Position numbers and translations under genes: made by a program. Below the pieces are notes generated by a model. The model saw nothing but the letters and a program-made list of their open reading frames with translations. It was not told where the DNA came from and ran no database searches. A stretch of 64,000 nt of DNA from Lasioglossum baleicum. Lineage: Eukaryota; Arthropoda; Insecta; Hymenoptera; Halictidae. The stretch lies in assembly GCF_051020765.1 (NCBI RefSeq), contig NW_027469236.1, forward strand, positions 1 through 64,000, written 5' to 3'. Shown piece after piece: positions 39,850-52,258 of the stretch (position 1 is its first letter; every line of letters begins with the position of its first letter).

Positions 39850-39988
39850 GTTTTGTGGGATGCGCATGCGCAGGGTTTTTGGGATGCGCATGCGCAGGTT
39901 TTGTGGGATGCGCATGCGCAGGTTTTGTGGGATGCGAATGCGCAGGTTTTTTGGGATGCGCATGCGCAGGTTTTTTAGGATGCGCATG
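39850..39988 (+). repeat. 24-mer cluster 23, class Lb, 6 units
   Basis: 139 bp. Last cluster before the breakpoint where duplications G and H stop and J begins. Confidence 0.92.
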
Positions 39989-40308
39989 GCTAGTCGAGCA
40001 AAAACACGTGCGAGAGGATGCATCCCGCATGCTAGTCGAGTAAAAACATGTGCGAGAGGATGCATCCCGCAGGCTAGTCGAGTAAAAACACGTGCGAGAG
40101 GATGCTTCCCGCATGCTAGTCGAGTAAAAACACATGCGAGAGGATGCATCCCGCAGGCTAGTCGAGTAAAAACACGTGCGAGAGGATGCTTCCCGCAGGC
40201 TAGTCGAGTAAAAACACGTGCGGGAGGATGCATCCCGCAAGCTAGTCGAGTAAAAACACGTGCGAGAGAATGCATCCCGCAGGCTAGTCGAGTAAAAATA
40301 CGTGCGAG

Positions 40309-40399
40309 GTTTTGTGGGATGCGCATGCGCAGGTTTTGTGGGATGCGCATGCGCAGGATTTGTGGTATGCGAATGCGCAGTTTTTTTGGGATGCGCATG
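40309..40399 (+). repeat. 24-mer cluster 24, class Sa, 4 units
   Basis: 91 bp with GTGGTATGCG in the third unit, shared only with its sister at 56714. Confidence 0.92.
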
Positions 40400-41643
40400 G
40401 CTAGTCGAGCAAAAACACGTGCGAGAGGATGCATCCCGCAGGCTAGTCGAGTAAAAACACATGCGAGAGGATGCATCCCGCAGGCTAGTCGAGCAAAAAC
40501 ACGTGCGAGAGGATGCATCCCACAGGCTCGTCGAGCAAAAACACGTGCGAGAGGATGCATCCCACAGGCTCGTCGAGCAAAAACACGTGCGAGAGGATGC
40601 ATCCCGCAGGCTAGTCGAGTAAAAACATGTGCGAGAGGATGCATCCCGCAGGCTAGTCGAGTAAAAACACGTGCGAGAGGATGCTTCCCGCAGGCTAGTC
40701 GAGTAAAAACACGTGCGAGAGGATGCAACCCGCAGGCTAGTCGAGTAAAAACACGTGCGAGAGAATGCATCCCGCAAGCTAGTCGAGTAAAAACACATGC
40801 GAGAGGATGCATCCCGCAGGCTAGTCGAGGAAAACCACGTGCGAGAGGATGCTTCCCGCAGGCTGGTCGAGCAAAAACACGTGCGTGAGGATGCATCCCG
40901 CAGGCTAGTCGAGCAAAAACACGTGCGAGAGGATGCTTCCCGCAGGCTAGTCGAGTAAAAACACGTGCGAGAGGATGCATCCCGCAGGCTAGTCGAGTAA
41001 AAACACGTGCGAGAGGATGCTTCCCGCAGGCTAGTCGAGTAAAAACACGTGCGAGAGGATGCATCCCGCAGGCTAGTCGAGTAAAAACACGTGCTAGAGA
41101 ATGCATCCCGCAGGCTAGTCGAGTAAAAACACATGCGAGAGGATGCATCCCGCAGGCTAGTCGAGTAAAAACACATGCGAGAGGATGCATCCCGCAGGCT
41201 AGTCGAGTAAAAACACGTGCGAGAGGATGCTTCCCGCAGGCTAGTCGAGTAAAAACACGTGCGAGAGGATGCATCCCGCAGGCTAGTCGAGTAAAAAATC
41301 GTGCGAGAGGATGCATCCCGCAGGCTAGTCGTGTAAAAACACGTGCGAGAGGATGCTTCCCGCAGGCTAGTCGAGTAAAAACACGTGCGAGAGGATGCAT
41401 CCCGCAGGCTAGTCGAGTAAAAACACATGCGAGAGGATGCATCCCGCAGGCTAGTCGAGTAAAAACACATGCGAGAGGATGCATCCCGCAGGCTAGTCGA
41501 GTAAAAACACGTGCGAGAGGATGCTTCCCGCAGGCTAGTCGAGTAAAAACACGTGCGAGAGGATGCATCCCGCAGGCTAGTCGAGTAAAAACACGTGCGA
41601 GAGGATGCATCCCGCAGGCTAGTCGAGTAAGAACACGTGCGAG

Positions 41644-41806
41644 GTTTTGTGGGATGCGCATGCGCAGGGTTTTTGGGATGCGCATGCGCAGGTTTTGTGG
41701 GATGCGCATGCGCAGGTTTTGTGGGATGCGCATGCGCAGGTTTTGTGGGATGCGAATGCGCAGGTTTTTTGGGATGCGCATGCGCAGGTTTTTTGGGATG
41801 CGCATG
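41644..41806 (+). repeat. 24-mer cluster 25, class La, 7 units (longest form)
   Basis: 163 bp. Five intact palindromes at exact 24-bp steps, with one broken by the GCGAATG variant. Sister at 58049. Confidence 0.93.
41655..41786. promoter_or_regulatory. Putative NRF1-type sites, five in phase (representative)
   Basis: TGCGCATGCGCA occurs at 41655-41666, 41679-41690, 41703-41714, 41727-41738 and 41775-41786. Each matches the NRF1 consensus YGCGCAYGCGCR at every position and is a perfect 12-bp palindrome. NRF1 is a metazoan CpG-promoter activator whose binding is blocked by CpG methylation. Whether this host has NRF1, and whether the sites are bound in chromatin, cannot be told from the sequence. 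The match may be a coincidence of the repeat unit. Confidence 0.3.
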
Positions 41807-41957
41807 GCTAGTCGAGCAAAAACACGTGCTAGAGGATGCATCCCGCATGCTAGTCGAGTAAAAACACATGCGAGAGGATGCATCCCGCAGGCTAGTCGAG
41901 TAAAACACATGCGAGAGGATGCATCCCGCAGGCTGGTCGAGTAAAAATACGTGCGAG

Positions 41958-42048
41958 GTTTTGTGGGATGCGCATGCGCAGGTTTTGTGGGATGCGCATG
42001 CGCAGGATTTGTGGGATGCGAATGCGCAGTTTTTTTGGGATGCGCATG
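41958..42048 (+). repeat. 24-mer cluster 26, class Sa, 4 units
   Basis: 91 bp, entered from a GCTGGTCGAG unit. Sister at 58364. Confidence 0.92.
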
Positions 42049-43712
42049 GCTAGTCGAGCAAAAACACGTGCGAGAGGATGCATCCCGCAGGCTAGTCGAG
42101 TAAAAACACATGCGAGAGGATGCATCCCGCAGGCTAATCGAGTAAAAACACATGCGAGAGGATGCATCCCGCAGGCTAGTCGAGTAAAAACACGTGCGAG
42201 AGGATGCTTCCCGCAGGCTGGTCGAGCAAAAACACGTGCGTGAGGATGCATCCCGCAGGCTAGTCGAGCAAAAACACGTGCGAGAGGATGCTTCCCGCAG
42301 GCTAGTCGAGTAAAAACACGTGCGAGAGGATGCATCCCGCAGGCTAGTCGAGTAAAAACACGTGCGAGAGGATGCTTCCCGCAGGCTAGTCGAGTAAAAA
42401 CACGTGCGAGAGGATGCTTCCCGCAGGCTAGTCGCGTAAAAACACGTGCGAGAGGATGCATCCCGCAGGCTAGTCGAGTAAAAACACGTGAGAGAGAATG
42501 CATCCCGCAGGCTAGTCGAGTAAAAACACATGCGAGAGGATGCATCCCGCAGGCTAGTCGAGGAAAACCACGTGCGAGAGGATGCTTCCCGCAGGCTGGT
42601 CGAGCAAAAACACGTGCGTGAGGATGCATCCCGCAGGCTAGTCGAGCAAAAACACGTGCGAGAGGATGCTTCCCGCAGGCTAGTCGAGTAAAAACACGTG
42701 CGAGAGGATGCATCCCGCAGGCTAGTCGAGTAAAAACACGTGCGAGAGGATGCTTCCCGCAGGCTAGTCGAGTAAAAACACGTGCGAGAGGATGCATCCC
42801 GCAGGCTAGTCGAGTAAAAACACGTGCGAGAGAATGCATCCCGCAGGCTAGTCGAGTAAAAACACATGCGAGAGGATGCATCCCGCAGGCTAGTCGAGTA
42901 AAAACACATGCGAGAGGATGCATCCCGCAGGCTAGTCGAGTAAAAACACGTGCGAGAGGATGCTTCCCGCAGGCTAGTCGAGTAAAAACACGTGCGAGAG
43001 GATGCATCCCGCAGGCTAGTCGAGTAAAAAATCGTGCGAGAGGATGCATCCCGCAGGCTAGTCGTGTAAAAACACGTGCGAGAGGATGCTTCCCGCAGGC
43101 TAGTAGAGTAAAAACACGTGCGAGAGGATGCATCCCGCAGGCTAGTCGAGTAAAAACACATGCGAGAGGATGCATCCCGCAGGCTAGTCGAGTAAAAACA
43201 CATGCGAGAGGATGCATCCCGCAGGCTAGTCGAGTAAAAACACATGCGAGAGGATGCATCCCGCAGGCTAGTCGAGTAAAAACACGTGCGAGAGGATGCT
43301 TCCCGCAGGCTAGTCGAGTAAAAACACGTGCGAGAGGATGCATCCCGCAGGCTAGTCGAGTAAAAAATCGTGCGAGAGGATGCATCCCGCAGGCTAGTCG
43401 TGTAAAAACACGTGCGAGAGGATGCTTCCCGCAGGCTAGTAGAGTAAAAACACGTGCGAGAGGATGCATCCCGCAGGCTAGTCGAGTAAAAACACATGCG
43501 AGAGGATGCATCCCGCAGGCTAGTCGAGTAAAAACACATGCGAGAGGATGCATCCCGCAGGCTAGTCGAGTAAAAACACGTGCGAGAGGATGCTTCCCGC
43601 AGGCTAGTCGAGTAAAAACACGTGCGAGAGGATGCATCCCGCAGGCTAGTCGAGTAAAAACACGTGCGAGAGGATGCATCCCGCAGGCTAGTCGAGTAAG
43701 AACACGTGCGAG

Positions 43713-43851
43713 GTTTTGTGGGATGCGCATGCGCAGGGTTTTTGGGATGCGCATGCGCAGGTTTTGTGGGATGCGCATGCGCAGGTTTTGTGGGATGCGA
43801 ATGCGCAGGTTTTTTGGGATACGCATGCGCAGGTTTTTTGGGATGCGCATG
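43713..43851 (+). repeat. 24-mer cluster 27, class La, 6 units
   Basis: 139 bp. The fifth unit reads GGATACGCATG, breaking one palindrome. Sisters 47673 and 60119 carry the same change. Confidence 0.92.
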
Positions 43852-44003
43852 GCTAGTCGAGCAAAAACACGTGCTAGAGGATGCATCCCGCATGCTAGTC
43901 GAGTAAAAACACATGCGAGAGGATGCATCCCGCAGGCTAGTCGAGTAAAAACACATGCGAGAGGATGCATCCCGCAGGCTAGTCGAGTAAAAATACGTGC
44001 GAG

Positions 44004-44118
44004 GTTTTGTGGGATGCGCATGCGCAGGTTTTGTGGGATGCGCATGCGCAGGTTTTGTGGGATGCGCATGCGCAGGATTTGTGGGATGCGAATGCGCAGT
44101 TTTTTTGGGATGCGCATG
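44004..44118 (+). repeat. 24-mer cluster 28, class Sa, 5 units
   Basis: 115 bp, one unit longer than the usual Sa form. Sisters at 47964 and 60410. Confidence 0.92.
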
Positions 44119-45782
44119 GCTAGTCGAGCAAAAACACGTGCGAGAGGATGCATCCCGCAGGCTAGTCGAGTAAAAACACATGCGAGAGGATGCATCCCGC
44201 AGGCTAGTCGAGTAAAAACACATGCGAGAGGATGCATCCCGCAGGCTAGTCGAGTAAAAACACGTGCGAGAGGATGCTTCCCGCAGGCTAGTCGAGTAAA
44301 AACACGTGCGAGAGGATGCATCCCGCAGGCTAGTCGAGTAAAAACACGTGCGAGAGGATGCATCCCGCAGGCTAGTCGAGTAAAAAATCGTGCGAGAGGA
44401 TGCATCCCGCAGGCTAGTCGAGGAAAAACACATGCTAGAGGATGCATCCCGCAGGCTAGTCGAGTAAAAACACGTGCGAGAGGATGCTTCCCGCAGGCTA
44501 GTCGAGTAAAAACACGTGCGGGAGGATGCATCCCGCAAGCTAGTCGAGTAAAAACACATGCGAGAGGATGCATCACGCAGGCTAGTCGAGTAAAAACACG
44601 TGCGAGAGGATGCTTCCCGCAGGCTAGTCGAGTAAAAACACGTGCGGGAGGATGCATCCCGCAAGCTAGTCGAGTAAAAACACATGCGAGAGGATGCATC
44701 CCGCAGGCTAGTCGAGTAAAAACACATGCGAGAGGATGCATCCCGCAGGCTAGTCGAGTAAAAACACATGCGAGAGGATGCATCCCGCAGGCTAGTCGAG
44801 TAAAAACACATGCGAGAGGATGCATCCCGCAGGCTAGTCGAGTAAAAACACGTGCGAGAGGATGCTTCCCGCATGCTAGTCGAGTAAAAACACATGCGAG
44901 AGGATGCATCCCGCAGGCTAGTGGAGTAAAAACACGTGCGAGAGGGTGCATCCCGCAGGCTAGTCGAGTAAAAACACATGCGAGAGGATGCATCCCGCAG
45001 GCTAGTCGAGTAAAAACACGTGCGAGAGGATGCACCCCGCAGGCTAGTCGAGTAAAAACACGTGCGAGAGGATGCTTCCCGCAGGCTAGTCGAGTAAAAA
45101 CACGTGCGAGAGAATGCATCCCGCAGGCTAGTCGAGTAAAAACACATGCGAGAGGATGCATCCCGCAGGCTAGTCGAGTAAAAACACGTGCGAGAGGATG
45201 CTTCCCGCATGCTAGTCGAGTAAAAACACATGCGAGAGGATGCATCCCGCAGGCTAGTCGAGTAAAAACACGTGCGAGAGGATGCATCCCGCAGGCTAGT
45301 CGAGTAAAAACACATGCGAGAGGATGCATCCCGCAGGCTAGTCGAGTAAAAAATCGTGCGAGAGGATGCATCCCGCAGGCTAGTCGTGTAAAAACACGTG
45401 CGAGAGGATGCATCCCGCAGGCTAGTCGAGTAAAAACACATGCGAGAGGATGCATCCCGCAGGCTAGTCGAGTAAAAAATCGTGCGAGAGGATGCATCCC
45501 GCAGGCTAGTCGTGTAAAAACACGTGCGAGAGGATGCATCCCGCAGGCTAGTCGTGTAAAAACACGTGCGAGAGGATGCTTCCCGCAGGCTAGTCGAGTA
45601 AAAACACGTGCGTGAGGATGCATCCCGCAGGCTAGTCGAGTAAAAACACGTGCGAGAGGATGCTTCCCGCAGGCTAGTCGAGTTAAAACACGTGCGAGAG
45701 GATGCATCCCGCAGGCTAGTCGAGTAAAAACACGTGCGAGAGAATGCATCCCGCAGGCTAGTCGAGTAAAAATACGTGCGAG

Positions 45783-45849
45783 GTTTTGTGGGATGCGCAT
45801 GCACAGGATTTGTGGGATGCGAATGCGCAGTTTTTTTGGGATGCGCATG
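45783..45849 (+). repeat. 24-mer cluster 29, class S, 3 units (shortest form)
   Basis: 67 bp. The only candidate palindrome is broken (GCGCATGCACAGG), so no intact site remains. Sisters at 49743 and 62189. Confidence 0.92.
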
Positions 45850-46463
45850 GCTAGTCGAGCAAAAACACGTGCGAGAGGATGCATCCCGCAGGCTAGTCGA
45901 GTAAAAACACATGCGAGAGGATGCATCCCGCAGGCTAGTCGAGTAAAAACACATGCGATAGGATGCATCCCGCAGGCTAGTCGAGTAAAAACACGTGCGA
46001 GAGGATGCTTCCCGCATGCTAGTCGAGTAAAAACACATGCGAGAGGATGCATCCCGCAGGCTAGTCGAGTAAAAACACGTGCGAGAGGATGCATCCCGCA
46101 GGCTAGTCGAGTAAAAACACATGCGAGAGGATGCATCCCGCAGGCTAGTCGAGTAAAAAATCGTGCGAGAGGATGCATCCCGCAGGCTAGTCGTGTAAAA
46201 ACACGTGCGAGAGGATGCATCCCGCAGGCTAGTCGTGTAAAAACACGTGCGAGAGGATGCATCCCGCAGGCTAGTCGAGTAAAAAATCGTGCGAGAGGAT
46301 GCATCCCACAGGCTAGTCGTGTAAAAACACGTGCGAGAGGATGCTTCCCGCAGGCTAGTCGAGTTAAAACACGTGCGAGAGGATGCATCCCGCATGCTAG
46401 TCGAGTAAAAACACGTGCGAGAGAATGCATCCCGCAGGCTAGTCGAGTAAAAATACGTGCGAG

Positions 46464-46554
46464 GTTTTGTGGGATGCGCATGCGCAGGTTTTTTGGGATG
46501 CGCATGCGCAGGATTTGTGGGATGCGAATGCGCAGTTTTTTTGGGATGCGCATG
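46464..46554 (+). repeat. 24-mer cluster 30, class Sb, 4 units
   Basis: 91 bp. It lies near the 3' end of block K copy 1. Sister at 50424. Confidence 0.92.
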
Positions 46555-47672
46555 GCTAGTCGAGCAAAAACACGTGCGAGAGGATGCATCCCGCAGGCTA
46601 GTCGAGTAAAAACACATGCGAGAGGATGCATCCCGCAGGCTAGTCGAGTAAAAACACGTGCGAGAGGATGCTTCCCGCAGGCTAGTCGAGTAAAAACACG
46701 TGCGAGAGGATGCATCCCGCAGGCTAGTCGAGTAAAAACACGTGCGAGAGGATGCATCCCGCAGGCTAGTCGAGTAAAAACACGTGCGAGAGAATGCATC
46801 CCGCAGGCTAGTCGAGTAAAAACACATGCGAGAGGATGCATCCCGCAGGCTAGTCGAGTAAAAACACATGCGAGAGGATGCATCCCGCAGGCTAGTCGAG
46901 TAAAAACACGTGCGAGAGGATGCTTCCCGCAGGCTAGTCGAGTAAAAACACGTGCGAGAGGATGCATCCCGCAGGCTAGTCGAGTAAAAAATCGTGCGAG
47001 AGGATGCATCCCGCAGGCTAGTCGTGTAAAAACACGTGCGAGAGGATGCTTCCCGCAGGCTAGTAGAGTAAAAACACGTGCGAGAGGATGCATCCCGCAG
47101 GCTAGTCGAGTAAAAACACATGCGAGAGGATGCATCCCGCAGGCTAGTCGAGTAAAAACACATGCGAGAGGATGCATCCCGCAGGCTAGTCGAGTAAAAA
47201 CACATGCGAGAGGATGCATCCCGCAGGCTAGTCGAGTAAAAACACGTGCGAGAGGATGCTTCCCGCAGGCTAGTCGAGTAAAAACACGTGCGAGAGGATG
47301 CATCCCGCAGGCTAGTCGAGTAAAAAATCGTGCGAGAGGATGCATCCCGCAGGCTAGTCGTGTAAAAACACGTGCGAGAGGATGCTTCCCGCAGGCTAGT
47401 AGAGTAAAAACACGTGCGAGAGGATGCATCCCGCAGGCTAGTCGAGTAAAAACACATGCGAGAGGATGCATCCCGCAGGCTAGTCGAGTAAAAACACATG
47501 CGAGAGGATGCATCCCGCAGGCTAGTCGAGTAAAAACACGTGCGAGAGGATGCTTCCCGCAGGCTAGTCGAGTAAAAACACGTGCGAGAGGATGCATCCC
47601 GCAGGCTAGTCGAGTAAAAACACGTGCGAGAGGATGCATCCCGCAGGCTAGTCGAGTAAGAACACGTGCGAG

Positions 47673-47811
47673 GTTTTGTGGGATGCGCATGCGCAGGGTT
47701 TTTGGGATGCGCATGCGCAGGTTTTGTGGGATGCGCATGCGCAGGTTTTGTGGGATGCGAATGCGCAGGTTTTTTGGGATACGCATGCGCAGGTTTTTTG
47801 GGATGCGCATG
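47673..47811 (+). repeat. 24-mer cluster 31, class La, 6 units
   Basis: 139 bp. Block K copy 2 counterpart of 43713, with the same GGATACGCATG change. Confidence 0.92.
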
Positions 47812-47963
47812 GCTAGTCGAGCAAAAACACGTGCTAGAGGATGCATCCCGCATGCTAGTCGAGTAAAAACACATGCGAGAGGATGCATCCCGCAGGCTAG
47901 TCGAGTAAAAACACATGCGAGAGGATGCATCCCGCAGGCTAGTCGAGTAAAAATACGTGCGAG

Positions 47964-48078
47964 GTTTTGTGGGATGCGCATGCGCAGGTTTTGTGGGATG
48001 CGCATGCGCAGGTTTTGTGGGATGCGCATGCGCAGGATTTGTGGGATGCGAATGCGCAGTTTTTTTGGGATGCGCATG
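47964..48078 (+). repeat. 24-mer cluster 32, class Sa, 5 units
   Basis: 115 bp. Block K copy 2 counterpart of 44004. Confidence 0.92.
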
Positions 48079-49742
48079 GCTAGTCGAGCAAAAACACGTG
48101 CGAGAGGATGCATCCCGCAGGCTAGTCGAGTAAAAACACATGCGAGAGGATGCATCCCGCAGGCTAGTCGAGTAAAAACACATGCGAGAGGATGCATCCC
48201 GCAGGCTAGTCGAGTAAAAACACGTGCGAGAGGATGCTTCCCGCAGGCTAGTCGAGTAAAAACACGTGCGAGAGGATGCATCCCGCAGGCTAGTCGAGTA
48301 AAAACACGTGCGAGAGGATGCATCCCGCAGGCTAGTCGAGTAAAAAATCGTGCGAGAGGATGCATCCCGCAGGCTAGTCGAGGAAAAACACATGCTAGAG
48401 GATGCATCCCGCAGGCTAGTCGAGTAAAAACACGTGCGAGAGGATGCTTCCCGCAGGCTAGTCGAGTAAAAACACGTGCGGGAGGATGCATCCCGCAAGC
48501 TAGTCGAGTAAAAACACATGCGAGAGGATGCATCACGCAGGCTAGTCGAGTAAAAACACGTGCGAGAGGATGCTTCCCGCAGGCTAGTCGAGTAAAAACA
48601 CGTGCGGGAGGATGCATCCCGCAAGCTAGTCGAGTAAAAACACATGCGAGAGGATGCATCCCGCAGGCTAGTCGAGTAAAAACACATGCGAGAGGATGCA
48701 TCCCGCAGGCTAGTCGAGTAAAAACACATGCGAGAGGATGCATCCCGCAGGCTAGTCGAGTAAAAACACATGCGAGAGGATGCATCCCGCAGGCTAGTCG
48801 AGTAAAAACACGTGCGAGAGGATGCTTCCCGCATGCTAGTCGAGTAAAAACACATGCGAGAGGATGCATCCCGCAGGCTAGTGGAGTAAAAACACGTGCG
48901 AGAGGGTGCATCCCGCAGGCTAGTCGAGTAAAAACACATGCGAGAGGATGCATCCCGCAGGCTAGTCGAGTAAAAACACGTGCGAGAGGATGCACCCCGC
49001 AGGCTAGTCGAGTAAAAACACGTGCGAGAGGATGCTTCCCGCAGGCTAGTCGAGTAAAAACACGTGCGAGAGAATGCATCCCGCAGGCTAGTCGAGTAAA
49101 AACACATGCGAGAGGATGCATCCCGCAGGCTAGTCGAGTAAAAACACGTGCGAGAGGATGCTTCCCGCATGCTAGTCGAGTAAAAACACATGCGAGAGGA
49201 TGCATCCCGCAGGCTAGTCGAGTAAAAACACGTGCGAGAGGATGCATCCCGCAGGCTAGTCGAGTAAAAACACATGCGAGAGGATGCATCCCGCAGGCTA
49301 GTCGAGTAAAAAATCGTGCGAGAGGATGCATCCCGCAGGCTAGTCGTGTAAAAACACGTGCGAGAGGATGCATCCCGCAGGCTAGTCGAGTAAAAACACA
49401 TGCGAGAGGATGCATCCCGCAGGCTAGTCGAGTAAAAAATCGTGCGAGAGGATGCATCCCGCAGGCTAGTCGTGTAAAAACACGTGCGAGAGGATGCATC
49501 CCGCAGGCTAGTCGTGTAAAAACACGTGCGAGAGGATGCTTCCCGCAGGCTAGTCGAGTAAAAACACGTGCGTGAGGATGCATCCCGCAGGCTAGTCGAG
49601 TAAAAACACGTGCGAGAGGATGCTTCCCGCAGGCTAGTCGAGTTAAAACACGTGCGAGAGGATGCATCCCGCAGGCTAGTCGAGTAAAAACACGTGCGAG
49701 AGAATGCATCCCGCAGGCTAGTCGAGTAAAAATACGTGCGAG

Positions 49743-49809
49743 GTTTTGTGGGATGCGCATGCACAGGATTTGTGGGATGCGAATGCGCAGTTTTTTTGGG
49801 ATGCGCATG
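49743..49809 (+). repeat. 24-mer cluster 33, class S, 3 units
   Basis: 67 bp. Block K copy 2 counterpart of 45783, with the GCACAGG change. Confidence 0.92.
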
Positions 49810-50423
49810 GCTAGTCGAGCAAAAACACGTGCGAGAGGATGCATCCCGCAGGCTAGTCGAGTAAAAACACATGCGAGAGGATGCATCCCGCAGGCTAGTC
49901 GAGTAAAAACACATGCGATAGGATGCATCCCGCAGGCTAGTCGAGTAAAAACACGTGCGAGAGGATGCTTCCCGCATGCTAGTCGAGTAAAAACACATGC
50001 GAGAGGATGCATCCCGCAGGCTAGTCGAGTAAAAACACGTGCGAGAGGATGCATCCCGCAGGCTAGTCGAGTAAAAACACATGCGAGAGGATGCATCCCG
50101 CAGGCTAGTCGAGTAAAAAATCGTGCGAGAGGATGCATCCCGCAGGCTAGTCGTGTAAAAACACGTGCGAGAGGATGCATCCCGCAGGCTAGTCGTGTAA
50201 AAACACGTGCGAGAGGATGCATCCCGCAGGCTAGTCGAGTAAAAAATCGTGCGAGAGGATGCATCCCACAGGCTAGTCGTGTAAAAACACGTGCGAGAGG
50301 ATGCTTCCCGCAGGCTAGTCGAGTTAAAACACGTGCGAGAGGATGCATCCCGCATGCTAGTCGAGTAAAAACACGTGCGAGAGAATGCATCCCGCAGGCT
50401 AGTCGAGTAAAAATACGTGCGAG

Positions 50424-50514
50424 GTTTTGTGGGATGCGCATGCGCAGGTTTTTTGGGATGCGCATGCGCAGGATTTGTGGGATGCGAATGCGCAGTTTTT
50501 TTGGGATGCGCATG
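50424..50514 (+). repeat. 24-mer cluster 34, class Sb, 4 units
   Basis: 91 bp. Shared by block K copy 2 and duplication H copy 2, so the H splice point lies just upstream of it. Confidence 0.92.
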
Positions 50515-50960
50515 GCTAGTCGAGCAAAAACACGTGCGAGAGGATGCATCCCGCAGGCTAGTCGAGTAAAAACACATGCGAGAGGATGCATCCCGCAGGC
50601 TAGTCGAGTAAAAACACGTGCGAGAGGATGCTTCCCGCAGGCTAGTCGAGTAAAAACACGTGCGAGAGGATGCATCCCGCAGGCTAGTCGAGTAAAAACA
50701 CGTGCGAGAGAATGCATCCCGCAGGCTAGTCGAGTAAATACACATGCGAGAGGATGCATCCCGCAGGCTAGTCGAGGAAAAACACATGCTAGAGGATGCA
50801 TCCCGCAGGCTAGTCGAGTAAAAACACGTGCGAGAGGATGCTTCCCGCAGGCTAGTCGAGTAAAAAAACGTGCGAGAGGATGCATCCCGCAGGCTAGTCG
50901 AGTAAAAACACGTGCGGGAGGATGCATCCCGCAGGCTAGTCGAGTTAGAACACGTGCGAG

Positions 50961-51099
50961 GTTTTGTGGGATGCGCATGCGCAGGGTTTTTGGGATGCGC
51001 ATGCGCAGGTTTTGTGGGATGCGCATGCGCAGGTTTTGTGGGATGCGAATGCGCAGGTTTTTTGGGATGCGCATGCGCAGGTTTTTTAGGATGCGCATG
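50961..51099 (+). repeat. 24-mer cluster 35, class Lb, 6 units
   Basis: 139 bp. Sister of 36652 (duplication H) and 31838 (duplication I). Confidence 0.92.
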
Positions 51100-51377
51100 G
51101 CTAGTCGAGCAAAAACACGTGCGAGAGGATGCATCCCGCATGCTAGTCGAGTAAAAACACATGCGAGAGGATGCATCCCGCAGGCTAGTCGAGTAAAAAC
51201 ACATGCGAGAGGATGCATCCCGCAGGCTAGTCGAGTAAAAACACGTGCGAGAGGATGCTTCCCGCAGGCTAGTCGAGTTAAAACACGTGCGAGAGGATGC
51301 ATCCCGCATGCTAGTCGAGTAAAAACACGTGCGAGAGAATGCATCCCGCAGGCTAGTCGAGTAAAAATACGTGCGAG

Positions 51378-51468
51378 GTTTTGTGGGATGCGCATGCGCA
51401 GGTTTTTTGGGATGCGCATGCGCAGGATTTGTGGGATGCGAATGCGCAGTTTTTTTGGGATGCGCATG
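51378..51468 (+). repeat. 24-mer cluster 36, class Sb, 4 units
   Basis: 91 bp, first of the third 790-bp pair. Confidence 0.92.
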
Positions 51469-52167
51469 GCTAGTCGAGCAAAAACACGTGCGAGAGGATG
51501 CATCCCGCAGGCTAGTCGAGTAAAAACACATGCGAGAGGATGCATCCCGCAGGCTAGTCGAGTAAAAACACATGCGAGAGGATGCATCCCGCAGGCTAGT
51601 CGAGTAAAAACACGTGCGAGAGGATGCTTCCCGCAGGCTAGTCGAGTAAAAACACGTGCGAGAGGATGCATCCCGCAGGCTAGTCGAGTAAAAACACGTG
51701 CGAGAGAATGCATCCCGCAGGCTAGTCGAGTAAAACCACATGCGAGAGGATGCATCCCGCAGGCTAGTCGAGGAAAAACACATGCGAGAGGATGCATCCC
51801 GCAGGCTAGTCGAGTAAAAACACGTGCGAGAGGATGCTTTCTCGCAGGCTAGTCGAGTAAAAACACGTGCGAGAGGATGCATCCCGCAGGCTAGTCGAGT
51901 AAAAAATCGTGCGAGAGGATGCATCCCACAGGCTAGTCGTGTAAAAACACGTGCGACAGGATGCTTCCCGCAGGCTAGTCGAGTAAAAACACGTGCGAGA
52001 GGATGCATCCCACAGGCTAGTCGAGTAAAAACTCATGCGAGAGGATGCATCCCGCAGGCTAGTCGAGTAAAAACACATGCGAGAGGATGCATCCCGCAGG
52101 CTAGTCGAGTAAAAACACGTGCGAGAGAATGCATCCCGCAGGCTAGTCGAGTAAAAATACGTGCGAG

Positions 52168-52258
52168 GTTTTGTGGGATGCGCATGCGCAGGTTTTTTGG
52201 GATGCGCATGCGCAGGATTTGTGGGATGCGAATGCGCAGTTTTTTTGGGATGCGCATG
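52168..52258 (+). repeat. 24-mer cluster 37, class Sb, 4 units
   Basis: 91 bp, second of the third 790-bp pair. Confidence 0.92.

Larger units (their letters stand above)
35898..40046 (+). repeat. Duplication H, copy 1 (offset 14309-14311, 4.1 kb)
   Basis: Matches 50207-54356. Eight clusters from 36115 to 39850 pair with 50424 to 54161. The offset grows from 14309 to 14311 because this copy has two single-base deletions. Confidence 0.86.
37001..40047 (+). repeat. Duplication G, copy 2 (offset 4814-4817)
   Basis: Second copy of 32187-35232, and itself included in duplication H. It carries its own one-base deletions near 39,233 and 39,470, absent from both sister copies. Confidence 0.86.
40031..46281 (+). 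repeat. Duplication J, copy 1 (offset 16405-16406, 6.25 kb)
   Basis: Matches 56436-62687. It is the largest duplicated block in the window and contains six clusters (40309, 41644, 41958, 43713, 44004, 45783) that pair with 56714, 58049, 58364, 60119, 60410 and 62189. The rare GTGGTATGCG variant of the first cluster is shared. A one-base deletion near 41,905 in this copy changes the offset from 16405 to 16406. Confidence 0.88.
42755..46714 (+). repeat. Block K, copy 1 of an exact 3,960-bp tandem duplication
   Basis: This block is followed directly by an indistinguishable copy at 46715-50674. Identity runs 42755-46750 against 46715-50710; the breakpoints are T42754/A46714 on the left and G46751/A50711 on the right. 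It holds clusters 43713, 44004, 45783 and 46464. Confidence 0.9.
46715..50674 (+). repeat. Block K, copy 2 of an exact 3,960-bp tandem duplication
   Basis: Head-to-tail second copy with clusters 47673, 47964, 49743 and 50424. I found no difference from copy 1, so it is the youngest large event visible, or an assembly artefact. Confidence 0.88.

Noticed and set aside
39376..52008. Minus-strand open frame of about 4,210 codons, with other multi-kilobase frames on both strands (such as 52596-63164 minus and 52614-57293 plus)
   Set aside because: The frames are open only because the unit lengths are multiples of three and the consensus lacks stops there. Two minus frames and one plus frame are open over the same DNA, common variants are nonsynonymous in all three, and 43-bp units and one-base deletions break them. 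No promoter, start context or recognisable domain was seen.
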